From Epiperipatus broadwayi (lineage: Eukaryota > Onychophora > Udeonychophora > Euonychophora > Peripatidae): DNA of 64,000 nucleotides. Positions within the stretch are counted from its first letter, which is position 1, and every line of letters starts with the position of its first letter. The position numbers and the translations under genes are program-made. The notes below the pieces were generated by a model, which saw only the letters and a list, made by a program, of their open reading frames with translations, was not told the origin of the DNA and made no database searches. Location: assembly GCA_028023455.1 (NCBI GenBank), contig JAQFVV010000457.1:374001-438000 (forward strand), read 5' to 3'. This document shows positions 10,581 to 22,051 of the stretch, piece after piece.

Positions 10581-13010
10581 CTGAAACACAAATAAATTTT
10601 AAAAAAATATTGTATATAAAATATATACATAACATATGAATTTTTATAATAATTATATTAGAATTTTTTAATCTTTTCAAATACAACACAAACTAGATTT
10701 AATTAGATTTGTACCTAATCCTAAAACAAAAACAAAATATTAAAAAGAAAAAAATTATAATTAATTAAGATAAACCTTCTCTCTTTGGGTAAATACCAAA
10801 AATGCCCAAAATATCTTTTTCCAATTTTTTGTTATTTCTAGTATTATTTTAAGCAAAAAATATTTTTAACTAACATTTACATGAGAATTAGAAAAGAAGT
10901 AAATATATTTTTTTTTAGCTTAAGAAGTATTATAAATAATTATATTAATTCCCTTTATGACAACTAATAAATAAATAAAAATAATTAGAGAAATATTGCA
11001 ATTTCTGTATAAAATGGATAAACTTACAAATCACAAAAGTAAACACATTTTTATTCATAGTATATTCTCTATTTTATATAGTTGTATATATAATTTTCAT
11101 TTATACATGATAAAAAATGTTTTACATATAACACATGCACATATTCTACATACAGAAAGAAAGTGTTACAAATAAAAAAATTTTGTAATCCAGGTGGCAC
11201 CAAAACTTAAGTCAAGTCTCCAAAAGTTATAAATGACTGCATTTTCATAGCATTTTAAAAAGGCATGTATATTAAACTCATTTTTAAAAACCAGAAGAAT
11301 AATTAAGTATCTATTTTCAAACACTGCTACAAACCTTATTCATAAAGTGAGTCAAACACCTTAAGCAAACAATATATAAATGGGACATCTTTCTTATGAA
11401 CTTTCCTGCATTTGTCTCACCAAAACTCAAAACCCGTATCTATAGAATTTCTTAACCTGCTGGTAATAACTTATCTATGACTAGAATCAACTTATACAAT
11501 ATATCAATAAAGAAATAAAAAGATGACAATCAGCAAATGACTGTATCATTTTTGCAGTTTTAAAACGACAATTATTCTTAAACCTCCATACTACATGTAA
11601 AGCTGTATAATCATTTTATAAATCAGCCAAAATAAAAAAGTATTTACTTTTAATCAAGTCATTAATAAAATAATTATTGCCATAAAATTAGGCAGTGATT
11701 TCCATTTTTTATTGAACTCAGGAAAAGACTTAATCAAATCCATAACACCCTCAGTTAAGGAAATTCCATGCTTCAGTAACATGATTTTGATTTACAATTT
11801 ATAATCTAATTCATTCTAATATTTATTCTCAGTTAAAGAGAATTTAGAGATAAAATTTCATTACTTCTCCTTTTAATATATATAGTATTTAAAAAAAAAA
11901 AAAATGGTGTTAGTTAAAAAAAAAAGAAATAGAAGTTTTTTTTACAAGTTAACTCCTTTTTAAATATAACAATTAATATTCAGAATCATCTAAAAGATAT
12001 TATTTTAAATAAAAAAGAAATAATAATAATGTTTTATGCTATAATGCATTTCAAATTTGATAGATTAGCAAGAGTGTACAATAATCATGCAACAACAGAT
12101 ACATTATACAATAAATAGTGTGTATGTGTACACATATAAATAAAGGAGATGTCTTAAAAATTAAAATAAAACAGCACTATAATCATTTTAATTTCAAATC
12201 AAGAGTATAAATTGTTTTGTATTATCACCAAATGTGTCAAGCAGTGCAAGTGCATAAAGATTGAGACTTTTGTTTAATGAACAGTCATAGTTTAAGCTTT
12301 CATATACATGAACTTTATTATATAAATAGTCATTTATGAACTATTGTTATAGTTAAGTATATTTTCAATATTCAAAGTCTTATTTAAGAGTAGAAATGAT
12401 TACAATCAAAAGCTGATCACTTTTTTGAATTACGAGGTTTATGATACTGTTCTACAAGGGATAGGATACAAAGACCGACCCTCTCTTTGAATTATTAGTT
12501 TAATGACCATACATGTATGCTCATATAATATGTTTATCCAGATTTACACTGTAGTTGTGCTGATAGAACAACTTTACTTTAGACGTATACATATGCAATA
12601 ACCATGAATTTAAATGTGATTAAATATATGGATTATACTTCTGGAGATCATCAGCATTTAGGCCTTATCCTAGATTCATTAAAGGCATGGAAAATTTGTT
12701 GATGGTAATCAGTGCTTGATCATACAATCATACCATAATATTATACGATATGGTTTATATAATTAACATTTTTAGAGTTGATCAGGTATAAACATTGAAT
12801 ATTTTTAGACAATATATTTGTCTTTCTTCACATGCTCGTAAATATTAATTAAAATATTGAATGTCTGAAAAAATTTTAAATTTTATTTAAACTTTTCAAA
12901 TACAAACAACTTGTTAATAATAATATAAATATACAACACAGGTTAATAATACCACAACATTTACAGTAGTGTTATTCTCCATTCTTCTTTAGGTGTTTCT
13001 GGTCTAACCA
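10581..13010. other. Intron sequence, no recognised element
   Basis: This is part of the 13.7-kb intron between exons F and G. It is AT-rich with A/T homopolymers (for example 11891-11904). A short moderately complex stretch near 12440-12500 was not assigned. Confidence 0.5.
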
Positions 13011-13102
13011 GTGACAATATTGGCATATGAGTCAAATTCACATCTTTAGATTCTTGAATATCGAATTTTAAGGCAACGCTCTAACCAACTGAGCTATTCA
13101 AG
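13011..13102 (-). repeat. tRNA-derived SINE fragment
   Basis: Read on the minus strand from 13102, the sequence begins GCTTGAATAGCTCAGTTGG then TTAGAGCGTTGCC. This is a nearly canonical tRNA 5' half with an intact Pol III A box (TAGCTCAGTTGG). The 3' half is decayed (ATTCGATATTC in place of a B box) and runs into unrelated sequence, so it is not a functional tRNA gene. It is read as the head of a tRNA-derived SINE, though a solitary tRNA pseudogene is possible. Confidence 0.6.
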
Positions 13103-13459
13103 CAATAGTATTATTTATTGCTAAAATATAAAAAGGATAGTTAGATAAGGAGTTAGTTATTTAAAGAAGAGTAGAGTTTACATTAAAAGAGTATAATTTA
13201 AAAGAAATTACTAATAATTTTTGGTTAAATACAATGCTTTATTTTATGCTTTATAAATATTAATTAAAGAATGTATCAGGTTTTCTTTAGAATAGAAATA
13301 AGGAACTCTATATACTGAAAATTATGTTATTACTAATTTATAAATAACTTATTGTACATTATTTATTTAAAAGTATGATATTTCAATTATTTTTATATAA
13401 AAAACTCTCAGGAAAATATATTACATCCATGGTCTGTTTCATCCAGGAGTAACTTATGT

Positions 13460-13471
13460 GATCCTTGATTT
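13460..13471. repeat. Target-site duplication (left) of full-length RTE
   Basis: GATCCTTGATTT is repeated exactly at 16759-16770 and brackets the LINE. Confidence 0.85.
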
Positions 13472-13482
13472 CATCATCATTA

Positions 13483-14103
13483 TCAACCATTATCAATCCA
13501 CTGCAGGATGAAGGCCTCTCCAAGTTTAATCCATCTTCTCCGATCTTTAGCTTCTCTTCTCCACACCACCCCTGCACACTTTCTTATTTCATCCATCCAA
13601 TTCACATGTGGTCTCTTTCTGGGTCTTTTACAATCTCTTGGAATCTGGTTTAAAATTTCAATTGTCCATCTATTATCACCTCTTCTAGCAATATGTCCAG
13701 CCCAACTCCACTTCAATCTTTTAATTTTTTCAATGAGGTCAGTAACACCTGTTTGTTCTCTTACCCATACATTGCGTTTTCGATCTCTTCTTGTTACTCC
13801 CAACATACATCTCTCCATACTTCTTTGAGTGGTCTGAAGTCTCTGTATTGCTCTTCTATTGAGTGTCCAAGTCTCAGATCCATAAGTAAGAACTGGTAAA
13901 ACCCATTTGTTAAAAACCTTCCTTTTCAAACACATAGGCATATTTCCTTTTAGTAGCAAGTTATTTCTACCAAAAGCACTCCAACCAAGTTTATTTCTAT
14001 GATTAATTTCCTCCATTATGTTTCCATCTGTATTAATAATCTGACCAAGGTATTTGTAACTGTTAACTTCTTCTAATTCATCATAATCAATCTTTATTTT
14101 CAT
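13483..14103 (-). pseudogene. RTE pol, C-terminal region (post-reverse transcriptase)
   Basis: This 206-codon frame carries the conserved downstream part of RTE polymerases: YKYLGQIINTDG, GWSAFGRNN, VFNKWVLPVLTYGSETWTLN, RLQTTQRSMERCMLG, RDRKRN, LKWSWAGHIARRGDNRW, then KRPRKRPHVNWMDEI and a tryptophan-rich end. The YGSETW and WAGHIAR words are hallmarks of the RTE/BovB group. It is out of frame with the preceding reverse transcriptase block, and the bridge at 14104-14160 contains stops. It ends 11 bp before the element's 3' tail. Confidence 0.9.
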
Positions 14104-14142
14104 ATTTTGAGCAAATCAATTAAATACATTACTTTAGTCTTT

Positions 14143-15423
14143 TTAGCATTTATCTTTAGTCCTACTTTCATCTGATAACTCCTGCAACATTTCCTGAAGC
14201 TCTGGAGCATTATTTGCAAAAACAACTACATCATCTGCGAAATCTAAATGACTTAAATAATCTCCATTTACTTTCACTCCTTTAGTTTCCCATTTTAATC
14301 CACAAAATACTTCTTGCAGCACTGCTGTAAAAAGTTTTGGAGATATGGAGTCACCTTGTCCTACACCTTTCTCAATGTTGACTTTCCCAGTATCATTATG
14401 TAATCTGATTGTTGCTGTTGCATTTTTATAAATATTCTTTAAAATATGACAATATCCTGGATCTATACCCTGATGATCCAATGCTTTAATCCCTGAAGAA
14501 ATGTTTATAGAATCAAATGCCTTTTCATAATCTACAAACCCAAAACATAATGACAACTCATATTCATTTGTCCTTTCTATAACTTCTCTCAGTACCTGAA
14601 TATGATCTACTGTACTAAAACCACTTTTAAATCCAGCTTGTTCTCTTGGTTGGTGGAAATCCAATGTTCTCTGTAGACGAGTTGTAATTATCTTGGTAAA
14701 AATTTTATATAAAACTGATAAAAGGATGATAGGTCTGTAATTTCTAATATCTTCTTTATCACCTTTTTTAAATATTAATATTATTACTGCATTCTTCCAA
14801 TCATCCGGTACATCTTTATCATTTAGATATTTGGTATATAACTTTGCTAAAATTTTTTCTGTTTCTTCACCTGCTTCTTTTAATATATCAATTATAATTC
14901 CATCATTACCTGGAGTCTTTCCTTTCTTCATACATTTAATTGCATTTCTCACTTCTTCATTTAAAATTCTGGGCAATTCGGAAGGTGTAATAGATATAGG
15001 AGGTACTTGTTCTTTATTACTATATAATTCTTGATAAAAATTTTCTACCAATTTCATGATGTCATCTCTCTTTTTAGTAATAATTCCATCCTTTTTTCTT
15101 ATTGCAGATATAAATTTCCTACCAATACTAAAATGTTGTTTTACATTCTTGAGACTTTTATTTTCTTCTATAGCTTTCCTTGCTAGTTCACAGTTATACT
15201 TTCTTATATCATTTTCTACTCTTTTACGCACCATTTTACAAAATTCAAGATATTCAATTCTTTTTAATGCATCATTTTTGTATATCTTCATATTTCTTCT
15301 TTTCTTCATAAATTCTCTAGTCTCAGTAGAAATTTTATTGGTCAATTGCTGCTTTTTTCTACCAGCTATCTTTGTTGCAGTTTTTAAAAGTGTATCAGTT
15401 ATTTTCATATTAATTTCATTCAA
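14143..15423 (-). pseudogene. RTE pol, reverse transcriptase domain
   Basis: This 426-codon frame contains an ordered reverse transcriptase. The visible motifs are RNYRPIILLSVLYKIFTKII, EQAGFKSGFSTVDHI, FVDYEKAFDSI (motif A, catalytic Asp), GVGQGDSISPKLFTAVLQ (motif B) and HLDFADDVVVFA (motif C, both aspartates present). The catalytic residues are intact, so inactivation comes from frame breaks at both ends, not from the active site. The leading part (residues 1 to about 150) is the lysine-rich linker between endonuclease and reverse transcriptase. The ATG used by the open frame is internal to the original pol ORF. Confidence 0.92.
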
Positions 15424-15730
15424 ATCTGAATCATGTTCAAAATCTACTAATACTTGAAACCGATTTGTAAGTTCTAATTTAAATTAATTAGAATGTTTCT
15501 GAAGATTAGGAATATCAACTGTAAATATTGTTTTTCTTAACAATTTTTGTCTTTCTAGTTTTACATTAACACATATCTTGCACCTTACTAATCGATGATC
15601 ACTTCCTGTGTTAAATCTATTAAGAACATTACAATCTTAAAATATGTATTTCCTGTTAGTCAAAATATAATCCAATTCTGCTGTACCTTCATTTGGATGC
15701 TTCCATGTCCATTTTCTTTTAACACTTTTC
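15424..15730 (-). pseudogene. RTE pol, broken endonuclease-to-RT linker
   Basis: Switching frames on the minus strand recovers LVEFAEKEKLYIMNSFFEK, RKWTWKHPNEGTAELDYILT and NTGSDHRLVRCKI. The GSDHRLV word is the catalytic histidine motif of APE endonucleases. At least two frameshifts and one stop (near 15790, 15635 and 15480) separate these pieces. This proves the neighbouring frames were once one continuous pol gene. Confidence 0.8.
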
Positions 15731-16432
15731 TCAAAAAAAGAATTCATAATATAAAGTTTTTCTTTTTCTGCAAACTCCACAAGCCTGTCCTCTCTCATTT
15801 CTATTACCATAACCAAAATTACCTACAGCACTTTCATCTTTCATTTGTTTACCAATTCTAGCATTAAAGTCTCCCATAACAATTTTAAAATGTTGTTTAC
15901 TCTGATCAAAAGCCTTTTGTACATTCATATAAAAATCTTCTACTACTTCATCATTATGAGAACTTGTTGGGGCATAAACCTGAATTATCTGCATTTGGTA
16001 TCTGCTATTAAGTTGTATAACTAATCTTGCCACTCTGTCTGATACACCATCAATCTCCACAATATTGTTCTTCCACTTTTTATTTATAATGAATCCTACT
16101 CCACTTGTATTTCCAATATTTGTGCCTTTATAACAGAATATATGTCCACTTTTTAAATCAATTGTCTCTTCACCTTTTCTTCTAACTCCACAAAGTCCAA
16201 TAATATCCCATTTAATATAAGAGAGTTCTTCTTCTAATTCATGCAATCTTCCTTCACTTGACAGTGATCTGCAGTTGTAGGTACCTAAATAAAAATTTGT
16301 CATCAAATGGCAGCCTGGGTCCGCAATCAGGGGATTCTTAGCACTCTCTGCCTTCGGCCACCAACCGCTGCCTTGGTTGGTGACTTTACAGCCTCCTGGG
16401 AATAAGGGCCATGATTTATTTTTGTCTGTCAT
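15731..16432 (-). pseudogene. RTE pol, APE-type endonuclease domain
   Basis: The N-terminal 233 codons contain the apurinic-endonuclease-like nickase of RTE elements: TYNCRSLSSEGRL (substrate-binding Asn), SYIKWDIIGLCGVRRKGEE, SGVGFIINKKW, VYAPTSS and IVMGDFNARIG (catalytic Asp and Asn). In related elements the block after DIIGL carries a catalytic Glu (of the type EVRRKG). Here the position reads Gly (CGVRRKG), so the metal-binding Glu seems lost. The start at 16432 (MTDKNK) is the first ATG of the frame after the leader. The frame goes astray after NERGQ near 15790. Confidence 0.88.
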
Positions 16433-16758
16433 AATTGTATATATGTATTGGAAAAGTATTTATCATTTACACAAACATTCATTCTGCCTTATCAGGCACT
16501 GAGAAGAAAGACCATGGTGTTTCTTGATCTTAAACTCAAAGGTAAAAAGCCAATAAACTCACCACGCTGGCTAATGCGTGTTGGTGAGCAGCCCATCCAT
16601 GTTCGTACACTATATAAATAAACACATAGTAATAACAGCTGCAACAACAAGAACGTATGGAGTGGACATTAGGAATTTGCCCTGCTCGGTTCCTTTAAGG
16701 CCTCCAAGAGGAATCAAAGGCTCTCCTTTCAGTTAATAGCAAACTCCTTTTTGCAGCC
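16433..16758 (-). other. RTE 5' leader
   Basis: This is the untranslated region between the 5' target duplication and the endonuclease start. It would hold the internal promoter; no motif was identified. It contains a small hairpin TGCCTTATCAGGCA near 16484-16497. Confidence 0.6.
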
Positions 16759-16770
16759 GATCCTTGATTT
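16759..16770. repeat. Target-site duplication (right) of full-length RTE
   Basis: GATCCTTGATTT, identical to 13460-13471. Confidence 0.85.
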
Positions 16771-17414
16771 AGTCAGTATTATAAATCGAGAGTGATGCAT
16801 TGCTCAGATTAATCAATGAAATATATGGAGGATTAACATAAAGAGTAAAATATTATGAAGAGAATCATGACAAATCATATTAGTATAGAAACAGGTTTTA
16901 GTCCTGGAACATTTCCTAATGGTATTCATCAGATTGTATCGAGACTTGGATGATAACTATGAACTCAATCCTGAAGAATGGAGTAAGTATATGACTTATT
17001 TATTATTATTATGTTTACAGCACATTACAAATATAGATATTAGCATATTTAAAAGTATAGTCACATAATATGTAAATTCCTATATTATTCTGATTATTCT
17101 GCTGACAAATTTTCAAGTTGTCACTCATGAATACATATAAGAACTAATATTATTAAATATTAAGTGCATAACAGTGCTCAACAATGATATATTGCTTATC
17201 CTTAAAATAATTTTTTTTGACAACAATTTAAAGCATTAATATACTTTCTTCTACTTAGCTAATAAGTTAAACTAAGATTTTTTAAAATTTTTATTAAGTA
17301 AAGAAAAAAATAAAATTCTTTATAATATTATAGTACCTGCTAATTCCAGAAAAAATATATGTTTAACGATTTATTTTTCAGTAATTAATAAATTATAATA
17401 ATATGTAAATATAT
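16771..17414. other. Intron sequence between two transposons
   Basis: AT-rich. No gene seen. Confidence 0.5.
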
Positions 17415-17418
17415 ATAT
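17415..17418. repeat. Probable target duplication (ATAT), LTR element 1
   Basis: ATAT precedes the left LTR and ATAT follows the right one (23944-23947). Because the site is an AT repeat, 4 bp and 6 bp both fit. Confidence 0.5.
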
Positions 17419-19310
17419 TGAACCCGCCCGGTGTGCGTGAGCGCGCTCCCGCTCACTCAATAACGTCACTATTACGAATCTGCTGTGTTCTTGCGTCCGG
17501 GGGATTACATAATGTTCTGTGAAGATAATTTCAAACACATATACACGTACGCTTTATTTATTTTATACGTAAATTCGGATTGAATCCAAGTAATAGGCGC
17601 CAGGAGAACTTTTATAAGAGTCCGCCACGTATGTGCATAAGCTCACTCAACTATATCACAAAACATGCCCGTGCATCACTCCAGTCGGAAGCAAGAAACG
17701 AACACAGCCAATATTACCCTTCAAATTACATCGTATCTGTGATCTTTCACTCACGATCAATTACTTATTATATGAGGGCCCGCCCTATATCCCACAGAAC
17801 AAATTAATCAAACTTAATTTAATCTAAGAGAACATAACAAACATAAGCATAAATAAAATCAAATCCCAACACCAAAAATATCAAATGCATTCATTCATAT
17901 ACAAACAAATTTGATCGCTATAGCACTCATTCCTATTATATAAATTTATGTTGAAATTCCAAGCAATTAATAACAAAAAATACTAGTTAAATAAATGTTT
18001 TATTTAATCTGTTTACTAACAATTAATGCAGGTATATGATCGGCAAGCCGAGATAATTTAAATATAGATTTCAAGGTGACTTCGCACATCTTTTTAAGAA
18101 TGTTAATCTGTAGGCAAACTTATTTGGTTAGATTCTCGAATTGTTCATTAATGGTCAAGAGTAACTTTATCATTTTAGCTTAATGTTTTTTAATAGTTCT
18201 GGTTATTAAAGTTATTTTATTTTGGTGCATAAGTGAATACGACAATTTAAAGATAGCTACCTGTGGAACGTAGAAAGACTGTAATGGGATCCTGAGCGAT
18301 GGTTTCTTCTTTAACGAAGCATTCCGGCAATTTGCAAGGTCTCAAAAGCGTGTGTGGTCCTTATGTGAAGTTTCTCCGGTGTTACGAGCATCCTATTGGC
18401 AATCAGCTGAGCTGGACGCGGAGGTCCGGCGGTCAAGCCGCGAATTTTATGTTCAGCAACGCATCTCCGTTAGATTTCAATAGTCTAATAATAATCAATA
18501 ATAGTCTAAAAATAATAATAGTCTAATCATAATCATCCTTCAAAGCGCTGTCCGGCCTTTTTGATCTCTTCCTTCCCGCCCTCACACCTTGAATTTTTCT
18601 CACCCAATCACTCCCATGCACCTGTGAGTCCCTTCATCTTATAAGTCCATCGAGTGTCAACTTAATTCCGTGATTTCTGGGATCGTTTACACCACCTTGG
18701 AATTTCACTCAATTTGACCATTTTTTCAGGTATTGTTTCGCTGGAGACAGAAGTCTGAGTTGTACAATGGCAGTGTACACCTTTTCTCACCTCTGTTTCT
18801 AAATTTGGCTTATTTTATCTAGGCGTACCAGCACATATCCTGCCTATTGTTTCAATTTCTCTAATTTTACATTTACTAATTACCCCTATTTAAAATAATT
18901 TTAGATCGCTTGGAATTTCAGAACATATTGCAAATTAATTTATTCATTTTTCCCTTTTGTTCAAAATGATTCAAATGATTTAATAAAAGTTAAACTTGCT
19001 TTCAATCATTCCTCTCTCTTTACTTAATTAAAAATGCGAAAAAAAAACTACAACTAATGATTATAGATTTATTCTTAACAAACAAACACAAAATAATAAA
19101 AAAAACTCTTTTACTTTTTTATTTCAATAAATATGACAGGTACTCTTATATAGCTGCGATCTGCTTTAGAAACGGCTGTTTCTCGTTTATTATTAAAGCA
19201 AGACCGCTTTTTAAAAGTTTTGTTCCTGTCATTTATTTCGTCAATTGATTATAGTTTAATATAACCTCATATGCCTGGGTTCAAATCCCATGTAACGCTA
19301 TTCCGTTACA
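17419..19310 (-). repeat. 3' LTR of element 1 (left copy)
   Basis: Matches 22052-23943 over its full 1892 bp with only scattered single-base differences. Its open frames (17580-17807, 17633-17827, 18299-18526, 19057-19248) recur in the other LTR, are in antisense and have no domain, so I do not treat them as genes. Near the inner end (19277-19290) is a perfect B-box word GGGTTCAAATCCC. Confidence 0.93.
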
Positions 19311-19326
19311 TATCTCCCCGCCCGGT
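19311..19326 (-). promoter_or_regulatory. Polypurine tract of element 1
   Basis: In element sense the bases just before the 3' LTR read CACCGGGCGGGGAGATA, purine-rich as needed to prime plus-strand DNA synthesis. The 12-bp word CCCGCCCGGTGT (plus strand, 19317-19328) also occurs at the outer end of the LTR (17423-17434). Confidence 0.6.
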
Positions 19327-20150
19327 GTAGAGTAAAATCCGAGGTTGCGGGTTTTAGCTCTGAGTAGGAGCCAAGTTATTCGGCCCTCTTCAGTGCCCTT
19401 GCATTGAAAGTCCCCTTAATCATTTTTCCTCGTGCAGCATTCAGTGAATCGACCCAACGTCCTCCTTTCTTTTGTACGATATGGGTCCCATTATGGCGGC
19501 TTTCCCGGCTGTTTGTCTGCGGCTCCGCCTTCCCTTAAAATTTGGATCAGGTGCTCTGCGGTCAGACTTCTTTTTACAACGACTATTAACGAAGAAAAAA
19601 AACTATCTGGTAATCTAGGGTCTGCCACGATTGACGACAATGGCCAATGGGTTTCGTGCATCCCTGACAGGAGGTATGGGGATGGACCTTTCCGAAGTCC
19701 CCTATACAGAATACGATCGATCTCTATCTAAGATTTTGGAAAGTCTGATCCGCCCAGCAATAACGAAGTTTTGGGAAGTGAGCTGGCAAGAACTCTAATG
19801 AAATGTGTTGCGTGATTTTCCGCACTTAAGTTGGGCCAGCGTCATGTGCCAGCCTTCTCCTGGTCTTGCAGGGTACTCCCAGGTCGATCCACCAACACAT
19901 TGGCTCTACCCACCACCGGCTGCTTTGCGAGCGGCTGACCAGTTTGTTTTATATGTTACACCCAAGGCTTGGTGTTAGTCATCCCCCCTTTTCCTTTTTT
20001 TTTTTTATTAATTCCATTTCCAATATCATATGCCGATTCATGTCACAGGTCATTCCCGGTTCGTGGCATCTATTTCCCATGTGAGTTCCTTTAAACATTT
20101 GTCTTTGTGATATCCACGGTCGTCAATTCATTTTCCCTCCGTCCTATGGG
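19327..20150 (-). other. Element 1 region downstream of gag, no coding content
   Basis: This is the place where protease and polymerase would follow. In the three minus-strand frames I find no DSG/DTG protease, no YxDD and no integrase motif. The longest plus-strand frame (19432-19731) is antisense and has no recognisable domain. A second purine run (AAAAGGAAAAGGGGGG in element sense, about 19984-20006) is present and might be an extra priming site. Confidence 0.6.
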
Positions 20151-21305
20151 TTAGTATCGGTCCGGTGGTACTCGTTTTCTGGGTTGTTCATTACTAGACC
20201 TCTCTATCTGCCCTCCTATCCCCTCTTCTTGCTCAAATTTTGCTATCATTTCCCCCATTTCATGGATCCCTTTGCAATCCCTTCCCAGCATCATGTGTCT
20301 GAGGGTGGTTGGCATATTGTGCCTTATTATTGAGATGATCTGCGTCTCCGTCATATGGTACGCAGGCAATTGTTGAAGGCTTGCCACCTGCCTATAATAA
20401 AACTGAGTGGCCGTCTCACTGGGCCTTCCCCCATATTTCTCCCTGGTGATTCTAAAATAAGTCCCTTCTTGGCGTGCTGTGTTCCAGAAACACCGCAAAA
20501 CTTCTTCCTTATATTCCTCATATGACCGGGGTTTAAATTCCAGCGTCCTCCACCAGTCTCTCGCTGGGCCCTGTAGGTATCCGCTTGCAATATTTATTCG
20601 GTCAGGTTCTCTCGCCGTTGGTTCTCCAAACAGATTCCTGACGCTTTCGAGGTGGTCCATTGGGTTTTCGTTTTCTCCTGCCCTAAATATTTCTATCTTC
20701 ATCTGTCTCTCCGCCCATACACGACTTGTGTCCCGTTGCGACATCTGCCTTTCCCATCTCTTCTCCATCTCTTCCATCCTTCTACCCACATTCCCATGTC
20801 CCTGGTCTGCTTCAATCCTTTGGATCCTCTGCCCCCACTCTCCCAGTGCCTCTCGGACTTCATCCTGATGTTGTCTAATTTCATGACACGCCTCCTCCGT
20901 CTGCCTTATAGCTTCCTTCATCGCATCTTGATGCCTGTTTCCCTTTTCTACATCATCCGTTAGTATCTCTACCCTTTCCTTTAGATCATTCAGATCTGTT
21001 TTCGTTTTGTCCATCTCCATCCTATTCTGGTCTATTTTTTCCTCAACATTGGCTAAACTACTATCTTCCCCTTTGTTCTCTTCTGACTTCACTTCCTTTC
21101 CCCTGAGTAATTGCCTTATCTCCTCTTTAAACTCTTCCCTATCTCTTCTACGCTCTTCTCTATCTTCCCTCATTTCGGCCATCATTTGCGTCATCATCCT
21201 TATTAATATTTTAATATCCCCTTCATTCTCCGTATCCTGTTTTTTAAATTGTATTGGACTCTCCCCCGTCTGTTCCCACATGCTTTCATCTGTATTTTCT
21301 TCCAT
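20151..21305 (-). CDS. Gag-like structural protein of element 1
   Basis: This intact 384-codon ORF starts with ATG at 21305 and ends at a stop at 20151. Residues about 30-200 are highly charged with heptad-like spacing (a long coiled coil rich in Glu, Arg, Lys, Gln and Met). Residues about 202-363 look like a Ty3/gypsy capsid (retrotransposon gag family): MKIEIFRAGENENPMDHLES, then ASGYLQGPARDWWRTLEF, YKEEVLRCFW and QFYYRQVASLQQLPAY. The Gly-Pro-Ala-x-x-Trp-Trp word is characteristic. There is no CCHC zinc knuckle at the C-terminus, where KRVPP precedes the stop. The product would assemble particles that package element RNA. It is the only ORF of the element and shows no break. Confidence 0.85.
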   Translation of the reverse strand: MEENTDESMWEQTGESPIQFKKQDTENEGDIKILIRMMTQMMAEMREDREERRRDREEFKEEIRQLLRGKEVKSEENKGEDSSLANVEEKIDQNRMEMDKTKTDLNDLKERVEILTDDVEKGNRHQDAMKEAIRQTEEACHEIRQHQDEVREALGEWGQRIQRIEADQGHGNVGRRMEEMEKRWERQMSQRDTSRVWAERQMKIEIFRAGENENPMDHLESVRNLFGEPTAREPDRINIASGYLQGPARDWWRTLEFKPRSYEEYKEEVLRCFWNTARQEGTYFRITREKYGGRPSETATQFYYRQVASLQQLPAYHMTETQIISIIRHNMPTTLRHMMLGRDCKGIHEMGEMIAKFEQEEGIGGQIERSSNEQPRKRVPPDRY

Positions 21306-22029
21306 TGTTTAATATTTGATTTATAATTTATAGTAATCCACGGCTCGTCACCTACTACTCCGCGGGTCCCACTGACTGTCTTATCCTATCCTTAGATGCT
21401 CCTTGCCCTTCAAAATTCCCACAGCTCCTGTCCTTCCTCCAATTTGGTTTCTATCGCTCATACTATCCCAGGTCCCTCTGTTCCCTCCATTTCTATTCAG
21501 CAGCTATCGATTATATGTGCGGCTATATCTATTATATGGTTATATGCATCCTTATACATATACGCTATGTTGACCTCTTTCTTTAGCCCCCTTCTCCTTT
21601 TTTAAGTAAGACACAAAACTCCTAACAAGATCCCAGTTACAGTACTTCCTTTGTGCAAGAATATAAATACGTCTTTTCACGATGTATATACTTTTTTTTT
21701 TTATTTTAACATAGAAATTAATTTATTAATTTGCTTCCTTTTACTATACGATCTTTCTTCCACGGAATCCCGCTATTCCACAGCCTTCTACAACTATTAA
21801 GTATATTCGGACGCTTGATTATTTTAGTGCTAATAAGAGAACTAAATCCCTTTCCCACTCCCTTAAGCAATGTTTAATGATTTTATTTTATCGTGATTCC
21901 GAAAATTTCCCCCCGCTTTAATAGATAATTTATTCTGTAATTTCGAGCGCCCTCTCTTTTAGATTTGCTTTCGTTGTTAGAAACGTCAGCTTTATCCACG
22001 TCGGTCCCACCACGGAAACAATAGTTTCG
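21306..22029 (-). other. Element 1 leader between PBS and gag
   Basis: About 720 bp of untranslated leader in element sense. It is expected to carry packaging signals, but none can be named from sequence. Short frames here are unsupported. Confidence 0.5.
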
Positions 22030-22047
22030 GGCCACGTTGACGCGCCA
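22030..22047 (-). promoter_or_regulatory. Primer-binding site of element 1
   Basis: In element sense, 4 bases after the 5' LTR, the sequence reads TGGCGCGTCAACGTGGCC. The initial TGG pairs with a tRNA CCA end, and the general form TGGCGC..CAACGTGG is common in Ty3/gypsy elements. I could not assign the exact tRNA. Confidence 0.65.
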
Positions 22048-22051
22048 AAAA

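Larger units (their letters stand above)
13472..16758 (-). mobile_element. Full-length RTE-clade LINE (inactivated)
   Basis: The element is 3287 bp, the usual size for RTE LINEs, and lies on the minus strand between 12-bp target duplications. From its 5' end (16758) it has about 326 bp of untranslated leader, an APE-type endonuclease, a reverse transcriptase, the RTE-type C-terminal region, and a very short 3' end finishing in an ATGATG-like tail. There is no poly(A), which is typical of RTE. The pol frame is interrupted several times (near 15790, 15635, 15480 and 14105-14150), so this copy cannot make its protein. It is in the sense orientation of the host gene's F-G intron. Confidence 0.92.

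Noticed and set aside
13060-13102. Functional tRNA gene
   Set aside because: The A box is good, but the 3' half cannot fold into anticodon and T arms and there is no B box, so it is a SINE or tRNA remnant.
13465-15861. Plus-strand open frames across the RTE and its flanks
   Set aside because: They are antisense shadows of the reverse transcriptase, endonuclease and C-terminal frames.
17580-19248. Open frames of 63-75 codons repeated at 17580-19248 and 22213-23881
   Set aside because: They lie inside the two LTRs, antisense to the element, and repeat only because the LTRs are duplicates.
20479-21312. Plus-strand Ser/Leu/Pro-rich frames opposite gag
   Set aside because: Mirror images of the Glu/Lys/Arg-rich coiled-coil codons on the minus strand.
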